Shown here piece after piece: positions 27,118-36,031 of a stretch of 64,000 bases of DNA (positions within the stretch are counted from its first letter, which is position 1; each line of letters starts with the position of its first letter). The notes under the pieces were generated by a model that worked only from the letters and a program-made list of their open reading frames with translations, searched no databases and had not been told where the DNA came from. The position numbers and the translations under genes are program-made. This DNA is from Actinopolyspora saharensis. Lineage in GTDB: Bacteria > Actinomycetota > Actinomycetes > Mycobacteriales > Pseudonocardiaceae. Location of the stretch: the NCBI RefSeq assembly GCF_900100925.1, contig NZ_FNKO01000001.1, positions 1,240,001-1,304,000 of the forward strand. The letters run 5' to 3'.

Positions 27118-27804
27118 TCAGCGGACCCACTGGTAGCGGTGCTCGGGCCGCCCCGTCGACCCGTAGCGCATCCGCAGCTCGGCCTGCCCGTCGGCGCACA
27201 GGTGCTCGAGGTAGCGCCGCGCGGTCACCCGCGCGATGCCGGCGCGTTCGGCGAGCTCCACGGCCGACAGGTCGGACTCGGCTGCGCGCAGCGTCTCCGC
27301 CACGAGCTGCGCCGTTGCTGCCGTCAACCCCTTCGGCAGGCTCGTGCGCGTACTCGCCCGCCGCACCCCGAACACACGGTCCACATCACCCTGGGTGGCC
27401 TGCTCCACCCCTGCGAGCTTGTCGTGCACGGCGGCGAAGCGGTCCAGCTGCTCCCGCAGCGCACTCAGGTCGAACGGTTTGAGCAGGTAGTACATCGCAC
27501 CGCCGTGCAGCGCGGCGCGCACGTTGTCGATGTCGCGCAGCGCGGTGATCACCAGCACGTCCACGGGCGTGCCCTGCCCGAGCTCGTCCGGTGAACGTAG
27601 TCGCCGCAGCACGTTGATACCCGAGGTGTCCGGCAGGTAGAGGTCGAGCAGGACGAGATCGGGTTGGTGCTCGACGACGGAGCGCAGCGTCTCGGTGCCG
27701 GTGTGGGCGACGCCGACGACCGTGAACCCCGGCACCGTTTCGACGAAGTCCCGGTGGTTGCGCGCCACGCGCGCGTCGTCGTCGACGACGAGCACCGACA
27801 GCAC
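27118..27804 (-). CDS. CitB/DctR-type response regulator
   Basis: The 228-residue protein has an N-terminal receiver domain (V-V-D-D-D-A-R at residues 6-12, phosphoacceptor Asp54 in L-L-D-L-Y-L-P, Lys in L-L-K-P-F near 105) and a C-terminal helix-turn-helix with A-G-I-A-R-V-T-A-R-R-Y-L. This is the CitB/DcuR architecture used in citrate and C4-dicarboxylate sensing. GTG 27804 has GGGAGG upstream. It follows the sensor kinase gene by 87 bp; the kinase reads in the same direction and is divergent from a citrate transporter gene. Confidence 0.9.
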   Translation of the reverse strand: MLSVLVVDDDARVARNHRDFVETVPGFTVVGVAHTGTETLRSVVEHQPDLVLLDLYLPDTSGINVLRRLRSPDELGQGTPVDVLVITALRDIDNVRAALHGGAMYYLLKPFDLSALREQLDRFAAVHDKLAGVEQATQGDVDRVFGVRRASTRTSLPKGLTAATAQLVAETLRAAESDLSAVELAERAGIARVTARRYLEHLCADGQAELRMRYGSTGRPEHRYQWVR

Positions 27805-27891
27805 CGGATCTCACCTCCCGCTCGAGGTCCGGACGGGAAACTGCGTCCGGACGGCACGGCGGGCGCCGCGGTCGGCGACGCCGCCGACGTG

Positions 27892-29493
27892 CTACCGCGC
27901 ATCCTCTCGTACCGGCAGGTAGGTAGTGAACACGGTCTCCTCGGTGGTGTCCACCTCCACCGACCCGTTCCACCGTTGGACGGCTTGCCGCACCAGCGCG
28001 AGCCCGAATCCGCGATAGCTGTCCGCGCCGTGCTCCTTGGTGCTCACCCCGGCCGTGAACATCTCCTCGACGTTGGCAGGCCCCGGGCCCGAGTCGGTGA
28101 CGCGGATCTCCAACAACTGCTCCTCCGGCCGGTGCAGCAGCACGAACAGTTCCACCCACCCGGATCCGCCCACGGCCTCGAGGGCGTTGTCCACCAGGTT
28201 GCCCACGACCAGCAGCACGTCGTCACGCAGCTGCCACGGCAGTTCCCGCGGCACGTCGCTGAGCGCGGCCAGCTCGAACTCCACCCCCTGCTCGGAGGCC
28301 TGCGCCGACTTCGCCAGCACGAGCGCGGCCAGCGCGGTGTCGTGGACACGTTCGGACACGGAGGCACTCGCCCGGCTCGTCGTGGCGGAGAGCTCGGACA
28401 GGTACTGGCGGGCTTCACCGGCCGCTCCGAGGTCGAGCATGCCGGTGACGGTGTGGATGCGGTTGGCGAACTCGTGGGTCTGTGCGCGTAGACCGTTGGC
28501 CATGGTGCGCACACCGTCCAGCTCACCGCCGAGCCGCACGATCTCGGTGTGATCGCGCAGCGTCACCAGCCTGCCGGTGTCGTGCTCACCGATGCGCACC
28601 GGCCGAGGGTTGCACACGAGCAACCGCCCGCCGAGGGCGAGGAACACGTCCTGGCGAGCGTCGTCGCCACGCAGCACCTCGCGCAGGTGCTCGTCCAGTT
28701 CCAGCTCCTCCGGGGTGCGGCCGACGCAGTCCTGCGGCAGTCCGAGCATCTCGCGGGCCGAGTCGTTGGCCAGCAGCACGGCGCCGTCAGCGTCGACGGC
28801 CAGCACACCTTCGGAGATCGCGTAGAGCAGCGCTTCGCGGCCCTCCAGCAGCTCGGTGATCTCGGCCGGTTCGAACCCGTGCGTTTTCGCGCGGATCCTG
28901 CGGGAGATCCACAGCGCACCACCCGCACCGAGGGCGAGAGCCAGCAGCAGGGTCGTGCCGATGGCGGGAAGCGTGTGCGAGGCGGCCAGCGTGACGCGTG
29001 AGGACAGCACGCCGACGGAGACGTAGCCGACCACCTCGCCCGCGTCGTCGCGCACCGGCACCCGGGCGCGCAGCGTGAGCCCGGCCGGACCCCACTCCCT
29101 GCCCGTCCACGTGTTGCCGGCCAGCACCGTCGCCGGGTCGGTGTGCGGGCGACCGCCGATGGCGCGCGGGTCGGGGTGCGAGTGCCGGATGCCCTGGGCA
29201 TCGACGATGACGACGTAGCGGAAGTCGGAGGCGCGGCGGAGCGTCTCGGCCAGGGAGGCGATCTCGCCGCGGTGCTGCGGATCGGCGAGGTAGCCGCGCA
29301 CTTCGGGCAGCGCCGCCACCGATTGCGCCATGGTCATCGCGCGCTGCGTGTACTCGGCGCGCACATCGCGGTATTCGTGAAACGTCCACAGTGCTCCCGC
29401 GGCGATGAGCGTGACGATCAGCAGCACCGTGTTCGCGAGGAACAGGTAGCGGGTCAGCGAAAGGCGTGCGCGGCGACGAAATCGTTTCGTCAT
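27892..29493 (-). CDS. CitA/DcuS-type sensor histidine kinase
   Basis: This 533-residue membrane kinase has a first helix at about residues 16-38, an extracytoplasmic CACHE/PAS sensor domain with the citrate/dicarboxylate-type R-Y-V-V-I-V-D-A-Q-G-I-R-H-S-H-P segment, a second helix near 180-200, a cytoplasmic PAS domain, and the Spo0B-type kinase core. The phosphoacceptor is His340 in A-Q-T-H-E-F-A-N-R, and N-L-V-D-N-A-L-E-A is the ATPase N-box. It should phosphorylate the adjacent response regulator. The ATG at 29493 was chosen over an upstream frame extension. Confidence 0.92.
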   Translation of the reverse strand: MTKRFRRRARLSLTRYLFLANTVLLIVTLIAAGALWTFHEYRDVRAEYTQRAMTMAQSVAALPEVRGYLADPQHRGEIASLAETLRRASDFRYVVIVDAQGIRHSHPDPRAIGGRPHTDPATVLAGNTWTGREWGPAGLTLRARVPVRDDAGEVVGYVSVGVLSSRVTLAASHTLPAIGTTLLLALALGAGGALWISRRIRAKTHGFEPAEITELLEGREALLYAISEGVLAVDADGAVLLANDSAREMLGLPQDCVGRTPEELELDEHLREVLRGDDARQDVFLALGGRLLVCNPRPVRIGEHDTGRLVTLRDHTEIVRLGGELDGVRTMANGLRAQTHEFANRIHTVTGMLDLGAAGEARQYLSELSATTSRASASVSERVHDTALAALVLAKSAQASEQGVEFELAALSDVPRELPWQLRDDVLLVVGNLVDNALEAVGGSGWVELFVLLHRPEEQLLEIRVTDSGPGPANVEEMFTAGVSTKEHGADSYRGFGLALVRQAVQRWNGSVEVDTTEETVFTTYLPVREDAR

Positions 29494-29685
29494 GGTTGCA
29501 CCACTTTTCGTGGCAAGAGGTTTCGCGAGACCAATACGACCATTACCGATCCAATGCACACAAAGCTCGTGATCCGGGCCACGTGCGGTTCAGGATGTCG
29601 CAAAACGTCGTACACCGGGGTGACACGCAACTCCCGGTGCAGTCGATCAGCGAGTTCCCGAGTGACGCACGTAGGAGAGTCGAAC

Positions 29686-31068
29686 ATGCTCAGCATCATC
29701 GGCTTCGCGATCATCGCGTCGATAGCGACGCTGTTGATCCTCGGCCGAATAGCCCCGGTCGTCGGGATGACCGTGATTCCCACGATCGGCGCCTTCCTGG
29801 CGGGTTTCAGTCCGAGCGACATCGGCGGGTTCTTCGACTCCGGGTTGGAGTCGGTGCTCGACGTCGCCGTGATGCTCGTGTTCGCCATCCTGTTCTTCGG
29901 CATCATGAACGACGTCCGCCTGTTCAACCCGCTGATCAACGTGATGGTGCGGGTCAGCCGGGGCAACGTCGTCGGCGTCGCCGTGGTCACCGTGCTCATC
30001 GGTGTCGTCTGCCACTTGGACGGGTCCGGGGCGACGTCGTACCTGATCGCGATCCCCGCCCTGCTCCCGCTCTACAAGCGGCTCGGCATGAGCCCGTACC
30101 TGCTGATGTTGCTGCTGAGCACCAGCATGGCGATCCTGAACATGCTGCCCTGGGGCGGCCCCGTCGGGCGCGCCGCGGCCTCGACCGGGCACGACCCGGT
30201 CGAGCTCTGGCACGGTTTGATCCCGCTGCAGGCCGTCGGCGTTGTGCTGCTCATGGGCATGGGCGCGCTGCTCGGGCTGCGGGAGCAGCGGCGCATCGCC
30301 CGCCGCACCCCGGCGCAGGTGCCCGCGATGGCCGGATCCGGCTCCGCGGACGATCCCACCGGCAGCGGCGCGCCGACGTCCGGCTCCGCGGACGTCGCCG
30401 GCGGCACGGCCGAGCCCGAGGAGGGCGCCGGCGAGCCGGAGAAGCTGCACGGACCCTACCTGCCCTGGTACAACGGCCCGCTCGTGCTGGCGGTGCTCGG
30501 ACTGCTCGTCGCCGACGTGCTGCCTTCCGGGATGGTGTTCATGCTCGGCCTCAGCGCTGCGCTGGTGGTCAACTACCCGAAGGTCTCCGACCAGATGGAG
30601 CGGATCCGCGCGCACGGTGGTGGGGCGCTCGGCACCGGCGCGATCATCCTGGCGGCCGGGTGCTTCTTGGGCATTCTTACCGAGTCGGGCATGCTGCGGT
30701 CGCTGGCCAGCGACATGATCGCGGTGCTGCCCGATGCGGTCGTGCCCTACCTGCACCTGATCGTCGGTGTGCTCGGCATGCCGTTCGAGCTCGTGCTCAG
30801 CACGGACGCGCACTACTTCGCGCTGCTGCCGCTGGTGCACGACGTGTCCACCCAGCTCGGCATCGGATCGGTCACCGTGGTCTACACCGTGCTCATCGGC
30901 AACGTGATCGGCACCTACATCAGCCCCTTCAACGCCTCGCTGTGGCTGGGCATCGGGCTGGCCGGTGTGGACATGGGCAAGCACATCCGGTACTCGTTCC
31001 TGCCGATGTGGGCCTTCAGCCTGGTGATGCTGCTGGCGGCGGTGCTGCTCGGCGTGATCACGCTGTAG
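29686..31068 (+). CDS. CitMHS family citrate transporter
   Basis: The 460-residue protein has about twelve membrane helices and the features of the CitM/CitH family, such as V-G-M-T-V-I-P near the second helix, D-V-R-L-F-N-P, H-L-D-G-S-G-A-T-S-Y and a long, charged, glycine-rich central loop (residues about 200-245). Members import citrate as a complex with Mg2+ or Ca2+ together with protons. ATG 29686 has AGGAGA at 29673-29678. The divergent CitA/CitB-like system 193 bp away is the likely activator, so the locus works as a citrate uptake unit. Confidence 0.92.
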   Translation: MLSIIGFAIIASIATLLILGRIAPVVGMTVIPTIGAFLAGFSPSDIGGFFDSGLESVLDVAVMLVFAILFFGIMNDVRLFNPLINVMVRVSRGNVVGVAVVTVLIGVVCHLDGSGATSYLIAIPALLPLYKRLGMSPYLLMLLLSTSMAILNMLPWGGPVGRAAASTGHDPVELWHGLIPLQAVGVVLLMGMGALLGLREQRRIARRTPAQVPAMAGSGSADDPTGSGAPTSGSADVAGGTAEPEEGAGEPEKLHGPYLPWYNGPLVLAVLGLLVADVLPSGMVFMLGLSAALVVNYPKVSDQMERIRAHGGGALGTGAIILAAGCFLGILTESGMLRSLASDMIAVLPDAVVPYLHLIVGVLGMPFELVLSTDAHYFALLPLVHDVSTQLGIGSVTVVYTVLIGNVIGTYISPFNASLWLGIGLAGVDMGKHIRYSFLPMWAFSLVMLLAAVLLGVITL

Positions 31069-31337
31069 TGCCTGCTCCACGCGCGTGCTTCCCCATCAGA
31101 GCGGGGCACGCGGCCGAGCCGCCGGCCCCGCTGCTGGCTGGGGCTGGTCGGCGATACCGGGCACGATCACCACCGTGGCGTTCGCCCGGAGCGGGGTATC
31201 CGATAGGTGAGGGTTCGGCCCGGCCAAGCGCCGGGCGCTGAGCCCGCTGTTTTAGTCCAGCTTCACCTCCACAGACGCTTCCACCTGGACATGACCACAC
31301 GCCTCGACCTTGCGAGTCCGTCTCGTCGAGAGGTCGG

Positions 31338-31916
31338 CTATCGGGAAGCAGCTGTGTCTTCAGCTCGGCCACTGGTGATCCGGTCGGTCACGAACTCGAC
31401 TCGGGTGGCTACCTCAGCCCGAGGCAAATCGATGACTTCGTATCCGAGCTCGGTGTAGATCTCGACCATCGCGTCATAGGTCCGCTCGGCTTCAGCCAGG
31501 TCCTGGCGGCGTTCGCTGTCCTGACTGAAGATCTCCGGCCAGGGCGGGGCGATGAACACCTGCCGGTGGTAACGGAAGAGCTCGGCCGCGGCGGATGCAT
31601 GCGCCGGAACGGAAAGCCCGGCCAGCCGCAGGTAGCCCAGCACATCGGGCACGGCCCGGTCGAAGAGCACCACCTCGGTGCGCTGCTGCGCCCACCGGTA
31701 GGAGCGCATCTCCCACGACAGCATCAGCTCAGCGAACAAAGCCTGATCCGCCCACGGCAGCGCGGAACCACCAATCGTCATCTGATCTTGAATCACACCG
31801 CGACCCGCTTCGACGGTGCTGGTCAACCCCTGATGACCGAGCCTGTTCAACAGCGTGGTCTTTCCAGATCCCGGACCGCCGGTCACCACGACGAACCGGT
31901 CAAAGTCGCCGTTCAT
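31338..31916 (-). CDS. AAA_28-type P-loop ATPase/predicted kinase
   Basis: This 192-residue protein has a Walker A motif G-G-P-G-S-G-K-T-T at residues about 13-21, a E-V-V-L-F-D-R-A-V-P-D Walker B-like segment and an arginine-rich lid. The size and motifs match the AAA_28 group, small P-loop proteins thought to be kinases or NTPases. The substrate is unknown. ATG 31916 gives the standard N-terminus. The 269 bp between it and the citrate transporter contain nothing recognisable. Base composition is slightly less GC-rich than its neighbours. Confidence 0.8.
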   Translation of the reverse strand: MNGDFDRFVVVTGGPGSGKTTLLNRLGHQGLTSTVEAGRGVIQDQMTIGGSALPWADQALFAELMLSWEMRSYRWAQQRTEVVLFDRAVPDVLGYLRLAGLSVPAHASAAAELFRYHRQVFIAPPWPEIFSQDSERRQDLAEAERTYDAMVEIYTELGYEVIDLPRAEVATRVEFVTDRITSGRAEDTAASR

Positions 31917-32182
31917 CACAGCGCCATACTCCCAGGACCTCCTCGGACATCTCAGCTGTGGATCCCTCACGGGAGACGGTTTCAGCAGTTGAGTGGTACG
32001 TGGGTGTTGCTTCAGTCAGGAGCCGAGCGGCCGGGTACAGCCGCTGCTGGACAGCAACGCCATCACCGTCCCGTCCTCGGACTGCCTCGACACGGCAGCG
32101 ATGCTAGCGACCACCCCGAACCACCGAAGCCACTTCGAGGATCGTCGATCGAGACCACTTCCTCTCGTCCTCGCCTGGCTCC

Positions 32183-33547
32183 TCACACGGGGCCGGGCGA
32201 GGACTCGTGGTAGTGAACCAGTACCCACTGGTCGTCGCGTCGCCGCGCGATGGCCGTGATCCGGATGTCCACTTCGAAACGCTCGTCGCTTGCTGCCTCT
32301 CGTCCCGCGAAGCGGAACCGGAAGAATACGCGCCCGCGATCTCCTGCGGCCTCGACCGACAGATCGGTGACCTCCGCGGTGTCCACGCTCCCCACGGGGT
32401 CAAGCGTCTCCCGATAATACCGCGCGATCTCGCCGCGGGTCCGCAGCGGGCGGGCTCGTTCCCCGGCGACGTAGACGAGGACCTCCTCATCGCCTGCCCA
32501 CAGCCCGGTGAGGAGCTCGGCGTCTGCAGCGGCGAACCCCTGGCTGAACCGCTCCACCAGTCCGATCAGCTCGTCGTGACCCGCCATGGCGTCGACCTCG
32601 GCCGCCGTTATGAGCGTCCGCCCCACGAGGCCACCGCGCTCGAAAGCCGCATGGGCCTCGGCCGCATCCTCGAGAGGGAAGATCGAACCGATGACCGGTC
32701 GGACCCGGCCAGCGGCGGCCTCGCCGAGGACTCGTTCGGTGAGCCTGCGAGTCGCTCCGCTGCTTCCGAGGTGAACGACCTCGGTGCCGAACAGGGTCAC
32801 GTCACGTCGGCGGGCCTCGTCGGGTTCCGGTCCGGGCTTGCCGCTGTAGCTGAGGTAGCGACCACCGCTGGCGATGACCTCGAACGCGGCGCAGCCGGTG
32901 GCCTCGCCGACCCCGTCGAGAACCACGTCCACGGATTCACCGAGCTGGACCGTCCAGTCGCTGCTCGCGGCGTCGACGACCCGGGTGGCCCCGGCCGCGG
33001 TCGCCGCCGCAAGCTGCTCAGCACCCCGTGCTGCGGCGACGACGGTGCCACCGGCGAGGCGGGCGAGCTGCACCAGCATCAAGCCCAGACCGCTGCCAGC
33101 CGGCACGACCAGCACCCGCTCTCCAGGCCGGATCGCGGCGGCCTCGATGAGGGCGAGCGCCGTGCGCCCGTCGTGGACCAGGGCGGCGGCCGCGGCGAGC
33201 CTGAGACCGTCGGGCACCGTGACGAGATCCTCGGCGGAAACGGCGACTCGTTCGGCGTAAGCGCCTTGCGTGCCCGTTGTGGTAACGACGCGGCGCCCAA
33301 CCAACTGTCGGTCGACGCCGTCCCCGACCGCCACCACCGTTCCCGCGACACCGTCACCGGGCACGTACGGGGGTGCGACCCCGAAGGACTCGGCGGCGTC
33401 GCCGCTGCGGATCGCGATGTCGAGGCCGAGCACGTCGACAGCGTGGACCGCGACCACTGCCGCCCCGACCGCCGGCTCCGGTGGGTCCAGCTCGACCCGC
33501 TTCAGGACCTCCGGTCCACCGAACTCTTGTGCCTGGACCGCTCGCAT
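32183..33547 (-). CDS. Zinc-type quinone oxidoreductase fused to an NTF2/SnoaL-like domain
   Basis: The 454-residue protein has two parts. Residues 1 to about 310 are a quinone-oxidoreductase-like medium-chain reductase: M-R-A-V-Q-A-Q-E-F-G-G-P-E-V-L, Y-V-P-G-D-G-V-A-G-T-V and the NADPH loop V-V-P-A-G-S-G-L-G. Zinc ligands are absent, as in this subfamily. Residues about 325-454 form an NTF2-like domain (D-A-E-L-L-T-G-L-W-A-G-D-E-E-V-L-V-Y, ending D-D-Q-W-V-L-V-H-Y-H-E-S). The two parts are in one uninterrupted frame. ATG 33547 has GGAGG nine nt upstream. Substrate unknown; the NTF2 part may act on the product or bind it. Confidence 0.85.
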   Translation of the reverse strand: MRAVQAQEFGGPEVLKRVELDPPEPAVGAAVVAVHAVDVLGLDIAIRSGDAAESFGVAPPYVPGDGVAGTVVAVGDGVDRQLVGRRVVTTTGTQGAYAERVAVSAEDLVTVPDGLRLAAAAALVHDGRTALALIEAAAIRPGERVLVVPAGSGLGLMLVQLARLAGGTVVAAARGAEQLAAATAAGATRVVDAASSDWTVQLGESVDVVLDGVGEATGCAAFEVIASGGRYLSYSGKPGPEPDEARRRDVTLFGTEVVHLGSSGATRRLTERVLGEAAAGRVRPVIGSIFPLEDAAEAHAAFERGGLVGRTLITAAEVDAMAGHDELIGLVERFSQGFAAADAELLTGLWAGDEEVLVYVAGERARPLRTRGEIARYYRETLDPVGSVDTAEVTDLSVEAAGDRGRVFFRFRFAGREAASDERFEVDIRITAIARRRDDQWVLVHYHESSPGPV

Positions 33548-33960
33548 TCGGTCACACCTCCGTAGGGTCGTCCTCGTCACTACGGACTCACGGTGAGACT
33601 TCGACGATGCTTGAAGTCAAGGCGCGGCAAGAGACGAATCCGGACAGCCTCACGTCAGACCTCGTCCCACGGGGGCCTGCCGGTCATATCGCATCGTTGT
33701 AGTTACTTCGTGCGGTGAACGTTCCGGTCGTCGGGGGCTGAAACGTAGGCGCGCACACCGTGAGCGCCACGATCACCGGCTACACCCGCTGCTCCACCCC
33801 TCAGGAGCTCCGCAGAAGTGCCGGACCCGGGCGCGGCCGTTCTCCCGCCGCAGCGACCGCGGTTGCCCCGTGCGGAGGTACCGGACCGGACCCGTTCGCC
33901 CCAGTAGTGAGGGCAGAACGGCCACTGTGACCCGAGGGCGCGGCGCTCTACTCTCAGCGG
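33548..33960. other. Intergenic region before the pectate lyase
   Basis: About 410 bp between the divergent reductase and pectate lyase genes contain no protein-like frame. Promoters for both should lie here. I see no structured RNA or repeat apart from the palindrome that follows. Confidence 0.4.
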
Positions 33961-33972
33961 GAAAACGTTTTC
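33961..33972. promoter_or_regulatory. LacI-type palindrome upstream of the pectate lyase
   Basis: GAAAACGTTTTC is a perfect 12-bp palindrome with the central CG and AACGTT core typical of LacI/GalR operators. It lies 22 bp before the pectate lyase ATG, in an otherwise GC-rich region. A sugar-responsive LacI repressor would be expected elsewhere in the genome; none is in this window. Confidence 0.6.
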
Positions 33973-33993
33973 TCCTCGTTGACGAAAGAGCCG

Positions 33994-34785
33994 ATGTTGA
34001 TGTCTCGCGTTTCGTTACGCATCCGCAAACATCTGTACGCGGCGGGGGTGTGCGCGCTGACCGTGCTCGGCACGGTGCTGGTCGCCCCCGCTTCTCACGC
34101 CGAGGTGGACGTCCCCGAGGCGCAGGGCGAGCAGGCGGTCGGGTCCACCATCACCGTCGAGGGCACCATGGACGGGGAACTCACCCGGTACTACGGGGAG
34201 GGCGATCTCGGCGACGGGGGCCAGGACGAGGGCCAGCCGCCGATCTTCGAACTCGCCGACGGCGCCACGTTGGAGAACGTGATCATCGGCGCGCCTGCCG
34301 CCGATGGCATCCACTGCGAGGGCTCGTGCACACTGCGCAACGTGTGGTGGGAGGACGTCGGTGAGGACGCGGCCACATTCGACGCCGACAGCGCCTCGGC
34401 GACGATGACCGTGCAAGGAGGCGGGGCCCAGCTCGCCGAGGACAAGGTCTTCCAGGCCAACGGGGCCGGGACCATGACGATCAGCGATTTCCAGGTCGAG
34501 GACTTCGGCAAGCTGTACCGGTCCTGCGGAAACTGCAGTGACCAGACCGACCGCCACGTGGTCATCGAAAACGTCACAGCCACCGCACCCGGGCTCTCCC
34601 TGGCCGGGATCAACACCAACTACGGAGACACCGCCGAGTTCTCCGAGATCACGGTCATCGGTGACTCCGAGATGGAGATCTGCGGCTGGTACGAGGGCAA
34701 CGAGGACAGCGGCGAGCCCGAGAAGGTCGGCAGCGGACCCAGTGACAACTGCCGCTACGACAGCTCGGACATCACCTTCCAGTGA
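33994..34785 (+). CDS. Secreted pectate lyase (PL3 family)
   Basis: The 263-residue protein starts with a signal peptide (basic R-I-R-K-H, hydrophobic V-C-A-L-T-V-L-G-T-V-L-V-A, cleavage near A-S-H-A). The mature part is a small parallel beta-helix of the PL3 type: A-D-G-I-H-C-E-G-S-C-T-L-R-N-V-W-W-E-D-V-G-E-D-A-A is the family core with calcium-binding acids, and D-R-H-V-V-I-E-N-V follows. It cleaves polygalacturonate by beta-elimination outside the cell. ATG 33994 was chosen; ATG 34000 and TTG 33979 are alternatives. It suggests use of plant matter. Confidence 0.9.
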   Translation: MLMSRVSLRIRKHLYAAGVCALTVLGTVLVAPASHAEVDVPEAQGEQAVGSTITVEGTMDGELTRYYGEGDLGDGGQDEGQPPIFELADGATLENVIIGAPAADGIHCEGSCTLRNVWWEDVGEDAATFDADSASATMTVQGGGAQLAEDKVFQANGAGTMTISDFQVEDFGKLYRSCGNCSDQTDRHVVIENVTATAPGLSLAGINTNYGDTAEFSEITVIGDSEMEICGWYEGNEDSGEPEKVGSGPSDNCRYDSSDITFQ

Positions 34786-34979
34786 GCCCGATCGCCGACC
34801 GCGCCCCGCTGGTCGACACCGCGCCATCGGGGCGCGGTACGGCGCCCGGCACGAGCGTCCGAACGGCCCGCCGGAGCACGTGGTCACGTGCCCCGGCGAG
34901 CCATCGCGGGGTGTGCGCCCCCTTCCGGAAACGCGGTCGGACGGATCCGGTCTGCAGATGAACGAGTGCGACGGGTGCC

Positions 34980-35351
34980 GTGCAGGAACACCACCGGCTC
35001 ACCGCCGCCACCCCGAAGCAACGGTTCGCGGCGATCGTCGACGCCCTGCAGCGGTGGTGGGACACCGAGGGCCACTATCGCGACAGGGCGCAGGTCGACG
35101 CCGCTGTCGAGATCACCGACGCCGACCACCCCGCCATCGCCGCGATCACCCGACACAAGACGCGCCTCGGCCAACACCTGACCGAGCTCACTCGCGAGGC
35201 CGGGGTGGTCGATCCCGAACGGGCCGCGGCGGACATCGCCGTGATCTACGAGGGCACGATCACGGCGCTGCTGCTGCGGCTCGTGTCCGAACCCCTGCAA
35301 CGAGCGCGCCGCCTGACAACCGGACTGCTGCCCGAGCGCGCGAGCGGATGA
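34980..35351 (+). pseudogene. Orphan TetR-type ligand-binding domain (HTH missing)
   Basis: The 123-residue frame looks like the C-terminal ligand domain of a TetR regulator: F-A-A-I-V-D-A-L-Q-R-W-W-D, then V-D-P-E-R-A-A-A-D-I-A-V-I-Y-E-G-T-I-T-A-L-L-L-R. No helix-turn-helix precedes it. The frame is closed by a TGA at 34959-34961 and the sequence before that does not translate to an HTH in any frame. It is probably a deletion remnant. A free-standing domain cannot be excluded. Confidence 0.5.
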
Positions 35352-36031
35352 GCGAACTCGTCCCGCGCAACGGGTGCCGGCACGACGGGCGAGGGTACCG
35401 CCGGCCGCCCCGACGTACCGCGCGGTCGGGGAGTGTTTTCCGACACGCGCCCGCCCGGTTGTGACGGGACGCACCGCGGCCGAACATGAAGCCGCCGCGG
35501 CGGCTGTGCGCACCGAAGGCGCCGGAGCCGGCCACTCGGTCAGGACCACCGAGCACGGTACTCCAATGAGATGAATTTCCTTCATTGTTAAATGTGAGTC
35601 CCGACAGGGGTTAGCATTGTCAACAATCGGCGTTTCGGTGGTGATCGACAGGCCGTTGCGCACGCCCGTTCGGGCCGACTTGCACGAAAGGGGTTGCCGG
35701 TGACGCGTACCGTGAGTGCGAATGTTGTTGCTCCGGCACGCGTGACCTCGCCCCTCGTGGCGCGCAGCGGTCGTTGGCCCACGAGACGTGGTTTTCCGTC
35801 GTGGGGACCTCGGGTGCGTGGATCCGCGCGGTTGTCCTGCCAGGACGTCGTGCCCGGATGCCGTGCCCGTGGCCGCCACGGCGTCGGAGACGGCGCGCAG
35901 ACGTGGAACAGCCACCCTCGGCTCGAGCCCATCGGCGCCCGAGCCGAGGCGGGCGGACCACAGCCGTGGCGCCGCATCCACCCCGCCCCGCGGCCCGGGG
36001 TGGGGACCTCGAATTGACGAGAGGGTGCGAG
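35352..36031. other. Non-coding stretch before the GntR gene
   Basis: These 680 bp hold no convincing protein frame, although several long chance frames cross them. Two small palindromes lie in an AT-rich patch: ATGAATTTCCTTCAT at 35571-35585 and ATTGTCAACAAT at 35616-35627. The latter has TTGT/ACAA arms like GntR/FCD operators. The region may contain a degraded gene together with regulatory sites. Confidence 0.4.
35616..35627. promoter_or_regulatory. GntR/FCD-like palindrome
   Basis: ATTGTCAACAAT has perfect 5-bp arms around CA and follows the TNGTNNNACNA-like pattern of FCD regulators only loosely. It lies about 400 bp before the GntR gene at 36032, which is far for autoregulation, so a lost gene or an unseen promoter is likely. 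Confidence 0.35.

Noticed and set aside
32016..32228. 70-codon minus-strand frame next to the P-loop ATPase
   Set aside because: It overlaps the end of the reductase gene, has an Arg/Ser-rich composition and no ribosome binding site.
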